Of a stretch of 64,000 nucleotides of DNA, positions 47,752 to 54,735 are shown piece after piece. This DNA is from Vicinamibacteria bacterium. Lineage in GTDB: Bacteria; Acidobacteriota; Vicinamibacteria; Vicinamibacterales; UBA8438. The position numbers and the translations under genes are program-made. Numbering within the stretch: the first letter of the stretch is position 1; every line of letters begins with the position of its first letter. The notes under the pieces are model-generated. The model had not been told where the DNA came from. It ran no database searches and saw nothing but the letters and a program-made list of their open reading frames with translations. The DNA is taken from NCBI GenBank assembly GCA_022820825.1, contig JAJEEU010000062.1:60825-124824 (forward strand), read 5' to 3'.

Positions 47752-47895
47752 TCACGCCTGGAGGAAGATGTCGTAGCGCTTCTCCAGGAGGTGTGGGTCC
47801 GGACGGAGTCCTACTCGCCGGGGAAAAGCGATCCGAGCGCCGTGCAGCGACTGGATGCCGTGGATGAGGGTCGGTCCGTCCTCTTCCTCCAGCAT
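47752..47895 (-). pseudogene. C-terminal remnant of an HNH-endonuclease-type gene
   Basis: A 47-codon frame ends at 47752 and reads MLEEEDGPTLIHGIQSLHGARI, then PRR, RPDPHLLEKRYDIFLQA. This is the pattern I know from the extreme C-terminus of bacterial HNH-type putative restriction endonucleases (EEDGP.L.HGLQ..HG..I..P......PD...L..RY..F). The HNH core is missing and the upstream frame stops at 47944. It is a relic rather than a gene. The rest of this 319-base gap is empty except for the operators at 47936-47994. Confidence 0.55.
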
Positions 47896-47935
47896 GCCAG
47901 CTACATCGTATTTCGATGAGAGAAAGCACGTCGCC

Positions 47936-47994
47936 GTATTTTTTCACCGTTGTGAAAAATACTCATGTGTATTTTCCCCTGGAGTCAAAAATAC
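47936..47994 (+). promoter_or_regulatory. two palindromic operator-like repeats before the DUF4143 ATPase
   Basis: The first palindrome is GTATTTTTTCAC-CGTT-GTGAAAAATAC (47936-47962). The second is GTATTTT (47969-47975) with AAAAATAC (47987-47994). The two left arms are 33 bases apart, about three helical turns. They sit in an AT-rich island just before a GATAAC box (47996-48001) and the ATG at 48010, placing them where a repressor would block transcription. Confidence 0.65.
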
Positions 47995-48009
47995 TGATAA
48001 CATCACCCC

Positions 48010-49128
48010 ATGGCCGACCGGCCCCGCTACCTTGCGCCACAGGTCCGGCGGGATCTCGCCCGGAAGATGGTGTTCGTCGCCGGGCCGCGCCAGGTCGGCA
48101 AGACCACGCTCGCGCTCGCGTTACCGGACGCCCGCCGCGGCTACCTCAACTGGGATGTAGCCGAGCATCGCGAACGCATCCTCCGTCGCGAGTTCCCCCC
48201 GTCCCGACTGTGGGTGTTCGACGAGATCCACAAGTACCGGAGCTGGCGCAACTACCTCAAGGGTCTGTATGACGCGCGGCCAACGGGGGTGCGCATCCTG
48301 GTGACCGGAAGCGCACGCCTCGACGTGTACCGCTTCGGCGGCGACTCGCTTCAGGGCCGCTACCACCTGCTGCGCCTGCATCCGCTGTCCGCCGCCGAGC
48401 TCGGGCTGACCGCGAGCGACGACCTCGCGGATCTGCTTACGCTCGGCGGCTTTCCCGAGCCGTATTTCGGCGGCTCGCAGGTCGAGGCCCGCCGCTGGTC
48501 GCGAGAGTACCGCACGCTGCTCATCCGCGAGGAGGTAGCCAGCCTGGAGCGGGTTCAGGACCTCGGAGCGCTGGAGCTGCTCATGCTCCGCCTGCCGGAG
48601 CTGGTCGGCTCGCCCCTGTCGATCAACGCCCTCCGCGAGGATCTCCAGGTCAGTCACAAGACGGCGGCCGCGTGGCTCGACGTCCTGGAACGGCTGTACG
48701 CCGTCTTCCGCCTGCCGCCCTTCGGCGCACCGACGATCCGCGCGGTCAAGAAGGAACAGAAGCACTATCACCTCGACTGGCCGGTCGTGCCCGCGGACCC
48801 CGCAAGGTTCGAGAACCTCGTCGCCTGTCATCTGCTCAAGTGGGTGCATCACCAGCAGGACACGCAGGGCCGGGACGTCGAGCTGCGCTACTTCCGCGAC
48901 ACCGACGGCCGGGAGGTCGACTTCGTAGTGCTGGACCGGCGGCGCCCCGTGCTCTGCGTCGAATGCAAGTGGAGCGACACGGCCGCGGACAAGAGCCTGC
49001 GCTACTTCAAGGTCCGCTTCCCCGACTGCGACGCCTGGCAGATCTCGGCCACCGGGACCCGGGACTACGTCAACGCCGACGGCATCCGCGTCGCACCGGC
49101 GCTGACGCTGCTGAAGACGCTGGTCTAA
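48010..49128 (+). CDS. AAA ATPase with DUF4143 domain
   Basis: This 372-residue protein has an N-terminal AAA_14 domain: Walker A FVAGPRQVGKTTLALAL (about residues 21-37), Walker B LWVFDEIHKYRSWRNYLKGLYD, and sensor VTGSARLDVYRFGGDSLQGRYHLLRLHPLS. Its C-terminal DUF4143 domain contains a nuclease-like fold ending with ELRYFRDTDGREVDFVVLDRRRPVLCVECKWSD (D...E-x-K of PD-(D/E)XK type). The family is common and unexplained; such genes often behave as mobile or selfish units. Palindromes directly upstream suggest self-regulation. Confidence 0.88.
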   Translation: MADRPRYLAPQVRRDLARKMVFVAGPRQVGKTTLALALPDARRGYLNWDVAEHRERILRREFPPSRLWVFDEIHKYRSWRNYLKGLYDARPTGVRILVTGSARLDVYRFGGDSLQGRYHLLRLHPLSAAELGLTASDDLADLLTLGGFPEPYFGGSQVEARRWSREYRTLLIREEVASLERVQDLGALELLMLRLPELVGSPLSINALREDLQVSHKTAAAWLDVLERLYAVFRLPPFGAPTIRAVKKEQKHYHLDWPVVPADPARFENLVACHLLKWVHHQQDTQGRDVELRYFRDTDGREVDFVVLDRRRPVLCVECKWSDTAADKSLRYFKVRFPDCDAWQISATGTRDYVNADGIRVAPALTLLKTLV

Positions 49129-49156
49129 ACAAGCGAAGCCGGACTGCCGAGCTGCA

Positions 49157-49162
49157 TAGAAT
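49157..49162 (+). promoter_or_regulatory. -10-like box TAGAAT, leaderless start
   Basis: TAGAAT is followed by seven bases and the ATG at 49170, the same spacing as at 15610-15623. No ribosome-binding site is present. Confidence 0.4.
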
Positions 49163-49169
49163 TTGAGAC

Positions 49170-49997
49170 ATGCCACCGCCGCGGACGGGCGGGACACCTG
49201 CTTCCGGCATGCGCAGCGACGATCTCGGGGATGTCCGGGGCGTCGTGCTCGACCTGGACGGCACGGTGTACGCCGGCGAGTCGGTGATCCCCGGGGCGCC
49301 GGCCGTCGTTGACACACTGCGTTCGGCGGGATTCGGCGTGCGCTTCGCCACGAACACCACCAGGCTGTCGCGGCAGGCGCTGGTCGAGCGGCTGCGGCGG
49401 CTCGGTATCGATGTCGAAGCGGAAGATCTGATTACCGCGCCGGTGGCGGCGGCGGCATGGCTTCGCGCGCGGCGGATCGGCACGGTCGCGCTGTACGTCG
49501 CGGATGCGGGACGCGCCGACTTCGACGAATTCAGGCTCGATGAGCGTACGCCCGGCGCCGTCGTCGTCGGCGACCTCGGCGCGGCGTGGACGTTCGCTCT
49601 CCTGAACCTCGCCTTCCGGCAACTGCTCGCAGGGGCCGAGCTGCTGGCGATCCAGCGCAACCGCTACTGGAAGACGCAAGACGGCCTGACGCTTGATGCC
49701 GGTCCATTCGTGGCGGCGCTCGAATATGCCGCGGGCAAGCAGGCCGTGACGGTCGGCAAGCCGAGCGCCGCCTTCTTCGAAGCGGCGGCACGGTCGCTCA
49801 GCCTGCCCGCGTCGCAGGTCCTCATGGTCGGTGACGATGTCGTTTCCGATGTCGAAGGCGCAATGGCCGCCGGGCTGCGCGGAGCGTTGGTCCGGACCGG
49901 CAAGTTCCGTCCCGCCGACCTCGATCGCAAGACGGCCCCGGACGCTGTCATCGATTCCATCGCCGAGCTCCCCCGTCTCCTGCTCGCCGAGCGGTAG
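49170..49997 (+). CDS. HAD-IIA family phosphatase (LHPP/NagD-like)
   Basis: A 275-residue protein with HAD motif I VVLDLDGTVYAGE, motif II ATNTTRLS, a C2-type cap, the Lys in TVGKPSAAFF and motif IV VLMVGDDVVSDVEGAMAAG. This is the NagD/LHPP/4-nitrophenylphosphatase group, which dephosphorylates small phosphate esters or phospho-amino acids. The start at 49170 extends past the usual family N-terminus; a second ATG at 49209 is possible, but the TAGAAT box favours 49170. It follows the DUF4143 gene by 41 bases. Confidence 0.87.
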   Translation: MPPPRTGGTPASGMRSDDLGDVRGVVLDLDGTVYAGESVIPGAPAVVDTLRSAGFGVRFATNTTRLSRQALVERLRRLGIDVEAEDLITAPVAAAAWLRARRIGTVALYVADAGRADFDEFRLDERTPGAVVVGDLGAAWTFALLNLAFRQLLAGAELLAIQRNRYWKTQDGLTLDAGPFVAALEYAAGKQAVTVGKPSAAFFEAAARSLSLPASQVLMVGDDVVSDVEGAMAAGLRGALVRTGKFRPADLDRKTAPDAVIDSIAELPRLLLAER

Positions 49998-50030
49998 GCT
50001 GAGATCCGGAATCGATACGGATGCCGCACG

Positions 50031-50862
50031 GTGGCCGTCGACGTATCCCGCACCGCTCTCGAACTGGACAGACGGCTATTCGAGCGAGAATCGTCTACGG
50101 ACTGGTCACTGAATCCGCGATTCGTCGAGTATGACGGACACGCATTGCCCCTCGACAACGCGATGTCTAACTGCGTAGTCGTCTACGACGCATTTCACCA
50201 CATACCGAACCAGCGCGCCCTGCTCGCGGAGATGTACAGGATCCTCCGTCCGCGCGGAATGGTGGTCATGGCGGAGCCGGGGATCGACCATGCCCATACG
50301 CCCGCCAGCATCGCCGCGCTATCGCCATGAAATACCGGCTGTCAGGTTGGGTGATTTCGTGGGCGGCGCGGGATTCTCTGAGTATTGGGGGTACTTCTCG
50401 TACCACCTGATGAAGCACCATTACATCCGGATCCACAAGGGATCAAATACGCCGGCGACGGACCGCCCCGGCAATGCGAAGCTACGGACGAACATCAGTA
50501 TCGATAATCCCGCCGATAGTCACGACCGCTGGACAGCGGGCAACCCCGGAAGGGTCGCGGTCTCCGTTGAGAACCGCGGCGACGCCGTATGGCTGCACGC
50601 CGAAGGCAGGGGCTGGACCCGGCTGGGCGGTCATCTGTTCGCGGTGAACAATGGTTCTCGCGAACTGGTGGACTACGACTGGCTGCGAGTCGGATTCGAT
50701 CGGGACGTCGAGCCCCAGGATAGTGACGTCGTGGAGGTGGATCTGTCAGCCATCGACCGTCCAGGTTCATACGAGATCGAGTTCGACGTCGTCCTCGAAG
50801 GCGTGACGTGGTTCGCCAAGCGCGGTTCGCCGACCGCCGCCCTGCACGTCACCGTCGAATGA
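50031..50862 (+). pseudogene. degraded SAM methyltransferase with frameshift
   Basis: The first frame (50031-50330, GTG) starts inside motif I of a class I methyltransferase (AVDVSRTALELDRRLFERE). It continues through VVVYDAFHHIPNQRALLAEMYRILRPRGMVVMAEPG, then stops. A second, overlapping frame (50290-50862) carries FSEYWGYFSYHLMKHHYIRIHKG and a C-terminal Ig-like domain (GWTRLGGHLFAVNNGSRELVDYDWLRVGFDRDVEPQDSDVVEVDL). The glycine-rich SAM loop is missing and a frameshift separates the halves, so this is a relic of a methyltransferase-plus-Ig gene like those in surface-glycan clusters. Confidence 0.65.
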
Positions 50863-50879
50863 CGGTTATGCGCCGATCA

Positions 50880-50982
50880 AACCGCCGTTGCAGAAGCGGC
50901 GGGTGGTCCGGCGAGAGATGGACCGCGAGCAGCGCCTCCGACAGGTTGACGACGCGGACCTGCCTCATCCGTGAGAGAGACG
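50880..50982 (-). pseudogene. fragment of a btaB-like methyltransferase gene with internal deletion
   Basis: 50880-50922 equals 51834-51876 with one mismatch, and 50928-50982 matches 52176-52230 with about six mismatches in 55. The 299 bases between these blocks in the intact gene are absent. The fragment is therefore a duplicated, deleted piece of the gene at 51734-52474 in the same orientation, about 1 kb away. It codes for nothing functional. Confidence 0.8.
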
Positions 50983-51101
50983 CCGCCGCCGCGGCATCCC
51001 CAACGTCAAGCGGCTGACCGCGGAGCCATGACGCCGCCGCACAAGTCCCGCGTCCCGGCGGCGTACCTCATCCGGTTAGCGGCGGTTTCCACTGCAGCGC
51101 C

Positions 51102-51119
51102 GATATCACTAATGGTATC
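51102..51119 (+). promoter_or_regulatory. dyad operator before hicA
   Basis: GATATCACTAATGGTATC reads as an imperfect palindrome (14 of 18 positions symmetric). It lies ten bases before the GTG start of hicA. Such dyads are typical binding sites for the HicB antitoxin, which represses its own operon. Confidence 0.45.
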
Positions 51120-51128
51120 ATCACGAGT

Positions 51129-51380
51129 GTGGCGCGGATCGCCGACATCATCCGCAAGGCGCGGAACAGTCCGGCAAACGTGCGCTTCAGGGATCTCGCC
51201 AGCGTGTGTGATGCGTACTTCGGCGCGCCGCGGCAGGCAGCTACCAGCCATCGTGTATATCGTACGCCGTGGCCGGGCGACCCGCGGGTGAACATCCAGG
51301 ACGACAATGGAATGGCCAAGCCGTACCAGGTGCGTCAGGTGCTGATGGCTATCGACAAGCTGGAGGCGCAGCGTGACTGA
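51129..51380 (+). CDS. hicA: HicA-type toxin (mRNA interferase)
   Basis: This 83-residue protein starts with GTG. It has the HicA double-stranded-RNA-binding-like pattern RFRDLASVCDAYFGAPRQAATSHRVYRTPWPGDPRVNIQDDNGMAKPYQVRQVLMAIDKLE, including the catalytic His in TSHRVYRTP. This longer HicA subtype is commonly found with an RHH-type HicB. It would cleave mRNA when freed from HicB. hicB overlaps its end by 8 bases. Composition is lower in GC than its neighbours. Confidence 0.85.
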   Translation: MARIADIIRKARNSPANVRFRDLASVCDAYFGAPRQAATSHRVYRTPWPGDPRVNIQDDNGMAKPYQVRQVLMAIDKLEAQRD

Positions 51381-51693
51381 CCATTACACGTATCGCGTGA
51401 CGTGGTCGCCGGATGACGGCGAGTACGCGGGACTGTGCGCGGAATTCCCCTCCCTCAGTTGGCTCGCACCCACGGCGGACGAGGCGTTCTCCGGAATCCG
51501 CGCCCTGGTGGGCGGCGTCGTTGCGGACATGCAGGCCACCAGCGAGGCGCCTCCGGAACCACTCGCTGAGCGCGCCTACAGCGGGAGGTTCCTGGTTCGC
51601 GTGCCGCCGGAGACGCACCGGGCGCTCGTATTGCGAGCGGCTGAACAAGGCGTGAGTCTGAACCGGCTCGTGAGCGCCCGTCTCGCGGACTGA
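51373..51693 (+). CDS. hicB: HicB-type antitoxin
   Basis: This 106-residue protein starts with GTG inside the end of hicA. It has the HicB partial RNase-H-like domain (YTYRVTWSPDDGEYAGLCAEFPSLSWLAPTADEAFSGIRALV) and a C-terminal ribbon-helix-helix DNA-binding segment (GRFLVRVPPETHRALVLRAAEQGVSLNRLVSARLA). It neutralises HicA and probably binds the dyad at 51102-51119 to repress the pair. Confidence 0.88.
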   Translation: MTDHYTYRVTWSPDDGEYAGLCAEFPSLSWLAPTADEAFSGIRALVGGVVADMQATSEAPPEPLAERAYSGRFLVRVPPETHRALVLRAAEQGVSLNRLVSARLAD

Positions 51694-51733
51694 CGCCGTT
51701 TGACCGTACGCCGCAGCCTGGTCGTGTAGCGCT

Positions 51734-52474
51734 TCACCCGCCGCGCGGCTTGCGTCCGATGAACGTGTAGTACGGCGCGCGCAGGGGCAGATAGGGCAGG
51801 CGCGCCCGACCCTCGGCCAACCGCACGGTTTCGAACCGCCGTTGCAGAAGCGGCAGGTGGTCCGGCGAGAGATGGACGTTGTCGAGAGCAAACCAGGCCG
51901 GCCACAGCGTGCGCGCGGCCCAGCCGTGCCTTGCGCGGCCCGCCGCCGGGTGCTTGCGCGAGACGTAGAAGTCGGCGACGCCGATGACGCCGCCGGGGCG
52001 CAACATCTCCCAAGCGTTCTCGACCGCCTGGAACCAGTCCGGGATCATCGTCAGGGCGTAGCACAGCGTGACCGCGTCGACCGAACCCGGCGGGAGTGTC
52101 CATTCCGTCGCGTCGGCGCGTACGGCCTGGACGTTCGGCCAGGCGCGCTTCGCGATCCGCTGCCGGGCGACGGCCAGCAGCGACTCCGACAGGTCGACGA
52201 CGTGGACCTGCTTCAGCCGTGCGAGAGACGGTCCCACCGCCTCCAGCGTTGCGCCCGTGCCGCCACCGAGGTCGACCCAGCTGCCGCCGTCGGGTATCGC
52301 GGCCACCACCTCCCGGACCAGGTCCGCGCGCCCCGGGAGCAGGCGCGCCCGGAACGCGTCGTACCCCGACGCCTGCCCGGCGTAGAAGCTGTCGAGCCGC
52401 GCGGCATGGTCGGCGCCGCGCACCGGCTTCACGGCCAGGTGGTACAGCACCCGGAGATCGGAGAGGATACGCAC
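51734..52474 (-). CDS. btaB: BtaB-like SAM methyltransferase (betaine lipid synthesis)
   Basis: This 246-residue class I methyltransferase has motif I WVDLGGGTGATLEAVG, a DAVTLCYALTMIPDWFQAVENAWEMLRPGGVIGVADF block, and SFYAGQASGYDAFRARLLPGRADLV at the N-terminus, as in BtaB. BtaB adds three methyl groups to diacylglyceryl homoserine to give DGTS. The start is a GTG at 52474, one base after the btaA stop, so the two are coupled. Known bacterial systems have the same btaA-btaB order. Assignment rests on the BtaA neighbour as much as on the sequence. A broken copy of part of this gene lies at 50880-50982. Confidence 0.8.
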   Translation of the reverse strand: MRILSDLRVLYHLAVKPVRGADHAARLDSFYAGQASGYDAFRARLLPGRADLVREVVAAIPDGGSWVDLGGGTGATLEAVGPSLARLKQVHVVDLSESLLAVARQRIAKRAWPNVQAVRADATEWTLPPGSVDAVTLCYALTMIPDWFQAVENAWEMLRPGGVIGVADFYVSRKHPAAGRARHGWAARTLWPAWFALDNVHLSPDHLPLLQRRFETVRLAEGRARLPYLPLRAPYYTFIGRKPRGG

Positions 52475-52475
52475 G

Positions 52476-53672
52476 TCAGGCGGCGGCCTGCACGTCCGCG
52501 ATGTGGAAGCTGCCGTAGGTGTGCACCCGGTCGCGCGCGTGCAGCTCGGCAGCCAGCGCCCGACGATACGCAAGCAGGTCGGGCAGCGGACAGTCGCGGC
52601 CGGCGCGGCGCACCGTTACGCGGTCGATGAAATCGGTCCGCAGCCCGCCGCTGCGCCAGATGGCGCGGGCGCCCGGCGCGGCGCGGTCGACGATTGCCTG
52701 CCATTCGGCGACGAGGGCGGGGAAGTACCGGTCCGAGAGCCAATCCATGTGATCGAGCAGGACATAGCGCGAGATCGGCGCGTCATGCTCCTCCAGAAAG
52801 TGCTGCACGGAGTCGGTGTGCACGCTGATGCGGTCGGCCAGACCTGCCTTGAGCCGCGCGAAGTTGTCCGGCTTCAGGTATTCGGGGCAGCAGTCGCGCG
52901 TGTAGCGGCCGAGCAGGTAGACGCGCCAGAAGTAGTTGTCCGCCAGCGGCAGGCGCCCGAATACCGCGTCCACGCACTCCTGCGCGAACGCGACGATGCC
53001 GTCGTCGTAGCCGGTCTCCACCTGCCTCCGCTGCGCCTTGGGCACCCCGAGCAGCGACAGCGTCGCGTTGCGGTCGAGCGCGAAGCGCACCGGAGCGCTC
53101 CAGAAGCGGTCGCGCAGCCGCTGCTCCCAGATCTCGCGCTGCCGCTCGACGGTGGGCGCTGCGAGGAGCGCCTCGATCTGCGCGCGCGCGCCGATCACGC
53201 TGTTGATGTACAGGTTGACCGCCCGCGCCACGGCGCCCGCCGCCCCGCGGAAGAAGAACGACCGCCGCGGGTTGTCGAAGAACCCGATCCACCGATCCCA
53301 GTAGCGCTGCGACCACGGTGTGAGTTGCGGCCGCAGGAGTTCCAGGTAGACGGCCCGCGCGTCCGGCAGATGGCCGCGGCCGAACAGCGTGAAGAACTGC
53401 TCGAACTCCAGCCGGCGGATACCGGCCAGCTTCAGCTCCAGCAGGGCGTTCTGTCGCGGATTCAGATCGACCGCGTGGATCCGGCGCGGCGCCGTGAGGG
53501 CGTAGTCCAGCACGTTGCAGCCGGCCGACGTGACCACGAGCAGTGTGTCGTCCGGCCCGAGGTCCAGCGCCACGCGGTCCAGCCGCGGGTCTTCCCAACA
53601 GGTGTTGTAGACCAGGTTGTGGCGATGGACGAGGTCGAACAGCCGCTGGTCGACGCGATCGATCAATGACAT
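52476..53672 (-). CDS. btaA: BtaA, SAM:diacylglycerol 3-amino-3-carboxypropyltransferase (DUF3419)
   Basis: A 398-residue DUF3419 protein with the hallmark HNLVYNTCWEDPRLDR, the SAM-binding TLLVVTSAGCNVLDYAL, and HAVDLNPRQNALLELKLAGIR. The C-terminal part keeps ISRYVLLDHMDWLS. BtaA moves the aminocarboxypropyl group of SAM onto diacylglycerol, making diacylglyceryl homoserine, the first step of DGTS betaine lipid. The start at 53672 matches the family N-terminus (MSLIDRVDQRLFDLVHRHN). It is divergent from the arabinan-precursor operon (145-base gap). DGTS usually replaces phospholipid under phosphate shortage; no Pho box was recognised. Confidence 0.9.
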   Translation of the reverse strand: MSLIDRVDQRLFDLVHRHNLVYNTCWEDPRLDRVALDLGPDDTLLVVTSAGCNVLDYALTAPRRIHAVDLNPRQNALLELKLAGIRRLEFEQFFTLFGRGHLPDARAVYLELLRPQLTPWSQRYWDRWIGFFDNPRRSFFFRGAAGAVARAVNLYINSVIGARAQIEALLAAPTVERQREIWEQRLRDRFWSAPVRFALDRNATLSLLGVPKAQRRQVETGYDDGIVAFAQECVDAVFGRLPLADNYFWRVYLLGRYTRDCCPEYLKPDNFARLKAGLADRISVHTDSVQHFLEEHDAPISRYVLLDHMDWLSDRYFPALVAEWQAIVDRAAPGARAIWRSGGLRTDFIDRVTVRRAGRDCPLPDLLAYRRALAAELHARDRVHTYGSFHIADVQAAA

Positions 53673-53817
53673 TTCCTGGCTCCCGGACGCCAAGAATGAA
53701 ACGGCTGCATTTCGTAATGGCGACACCCGCGCGAAATCAGCGTTAAAGGATGGGGCGTTACCGCAGGGTCGCCGGCCGGTCACGAATTCGTCAAATCACT
53801 TGTCCATCCTGTGCAGC

Positions 53818-54735
53818 ATGAAAGCCGACCTTCATGCCCACACGCTGTATTCCGGGTACTCCACGCTGCCGTATCTGAAGCGACTGCTGCGCGAGTCGTA
53901 CAACACGCCGGAGCAGGTGTACCGCCTCGCGAAGGCGCGCGGCATGGACCTGGTGGCCATCACGGATCACGACGCCATCGGCGGGGCGCTGGCGCTGGGC
54001 GACCGCGACGACGTCATCGTCGGCTGCGAGGTCACCGGCTGCTTCCCCCGCGAGCCGGTCAGCGTGCACCTGAACGTGTTCGACATCACCGAGGCGCAGC
54101 ACGAGGAGATCCAGCGGCGGCGGCGCAACGTGCTCGATCTCATGCCGTACCTGCGCGCCCAGGACATCTTCACGTCGCTGAACCACGTCGCTTCCGGCAT
54201 CAACGGACCGGTCACCGGCTCGCACATCGCGGCGCTGCTGCCCTGGGTCGACGCGCTGGAAATCCGCAACGGCTCGCGACTCGTCAGTCAGAACCGCACT
54301 GCCGTCGGCCTGGCGGCGGCACACGCCAAGACTGGCATCGCCGGCAGCGACGCACACACGACGTTCGCCCTCGGCCGGACCTGGGTGGATGCGCCCGCGG
54401 CGACCAACCGCGCCGAGTTCCTGCGCGAGCTGCGGGCCGGCCGGGTGCAGGTGGGCGGACGCCACGGCGGCTACTTCCGCCTGGCGAACGACATCGCGCG
54501 CTCGGTCGTCAGCTTCTACCGCGAGAAGGGCGGACAACTGATCGAGAACCCGTTCAGTTGGCAGCGGCACGCGCTCTGGTGGGGCGGGCTGGCGTGCATG
54601 CCGGTCGTCGCCATTCCGTTCGTGCTGGCGGCGGGCCACTTCCTGCTGGAAGGGCGTTTCAACCGTCAACTGCTCTTCGACCTGGTCGCCACGCCGCCGC
54701 CGCGGCTGCGGACCGGCTTGCAGGAGGCCGCCTGA
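53818..54735 (+). CDS. PHP-domain phosphoesterase with C-terminal membrane segment
   Basis: A 305-residue protein with PHP metal motifs: DLHAHTLYSGYSTLP at the N-terminus, AITDHDAIGG, SLNHVASG and AGSDAHTT. The C-terminus has one hydrophobic helix (WWGGLACMPVVAIPFVLAAGHFLL), which would anchor it at the membrane. PHP proteins hydrolyse phosphate esters. As first gene of the arabinan operon it may act as the missing phosphatase that removes the 5-phosphate from polyprenyl-phosphoribose; this is inferred only from its place. The start is the ATG at 53818. Confidence 0.83.
   Translation: MKADLHAHTLYSGYSTLPYLKRLLRESYNTPEQVYRLAKARGMDLVAITDHDAIGGALALGDRDDVIVGCEVTGCFPREPVSVHLNVFDITEAQHEEIQRRRRNVLDLMPYLRAQDIFTSLNHVASGINGPVTGSHIAALLPWVDALEIRNGSRLVSQNRTAVGLAAAHAKTGIAGSDAHTTFALGRTWVDAPAATNRAEFLRELRAGRVQVGGRHGGYFRLANDIARSVVSFYREKGGQLIENPFSWQRHALWWGGLACMPVVAIPFVLAAGHFLLEGRFNRQLLFDLVATPPPRLRTGLQEAA

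Noticed and set aside
47680..47947. Open frames of 79 and 86 codons before the DUF4143 gene
   Set aside because: Neither has a ribosome-binding site or recognisable sequence; the only meaningful frame here is the short HNH-type relic.
47936..47962. Intrinsic terminator for an upstream gene
   Set aside because: The stem is AT-rich, occurs as a pair with the second palindrome, lies directly before a start codon, and no intact gene ends upstream on this strand.
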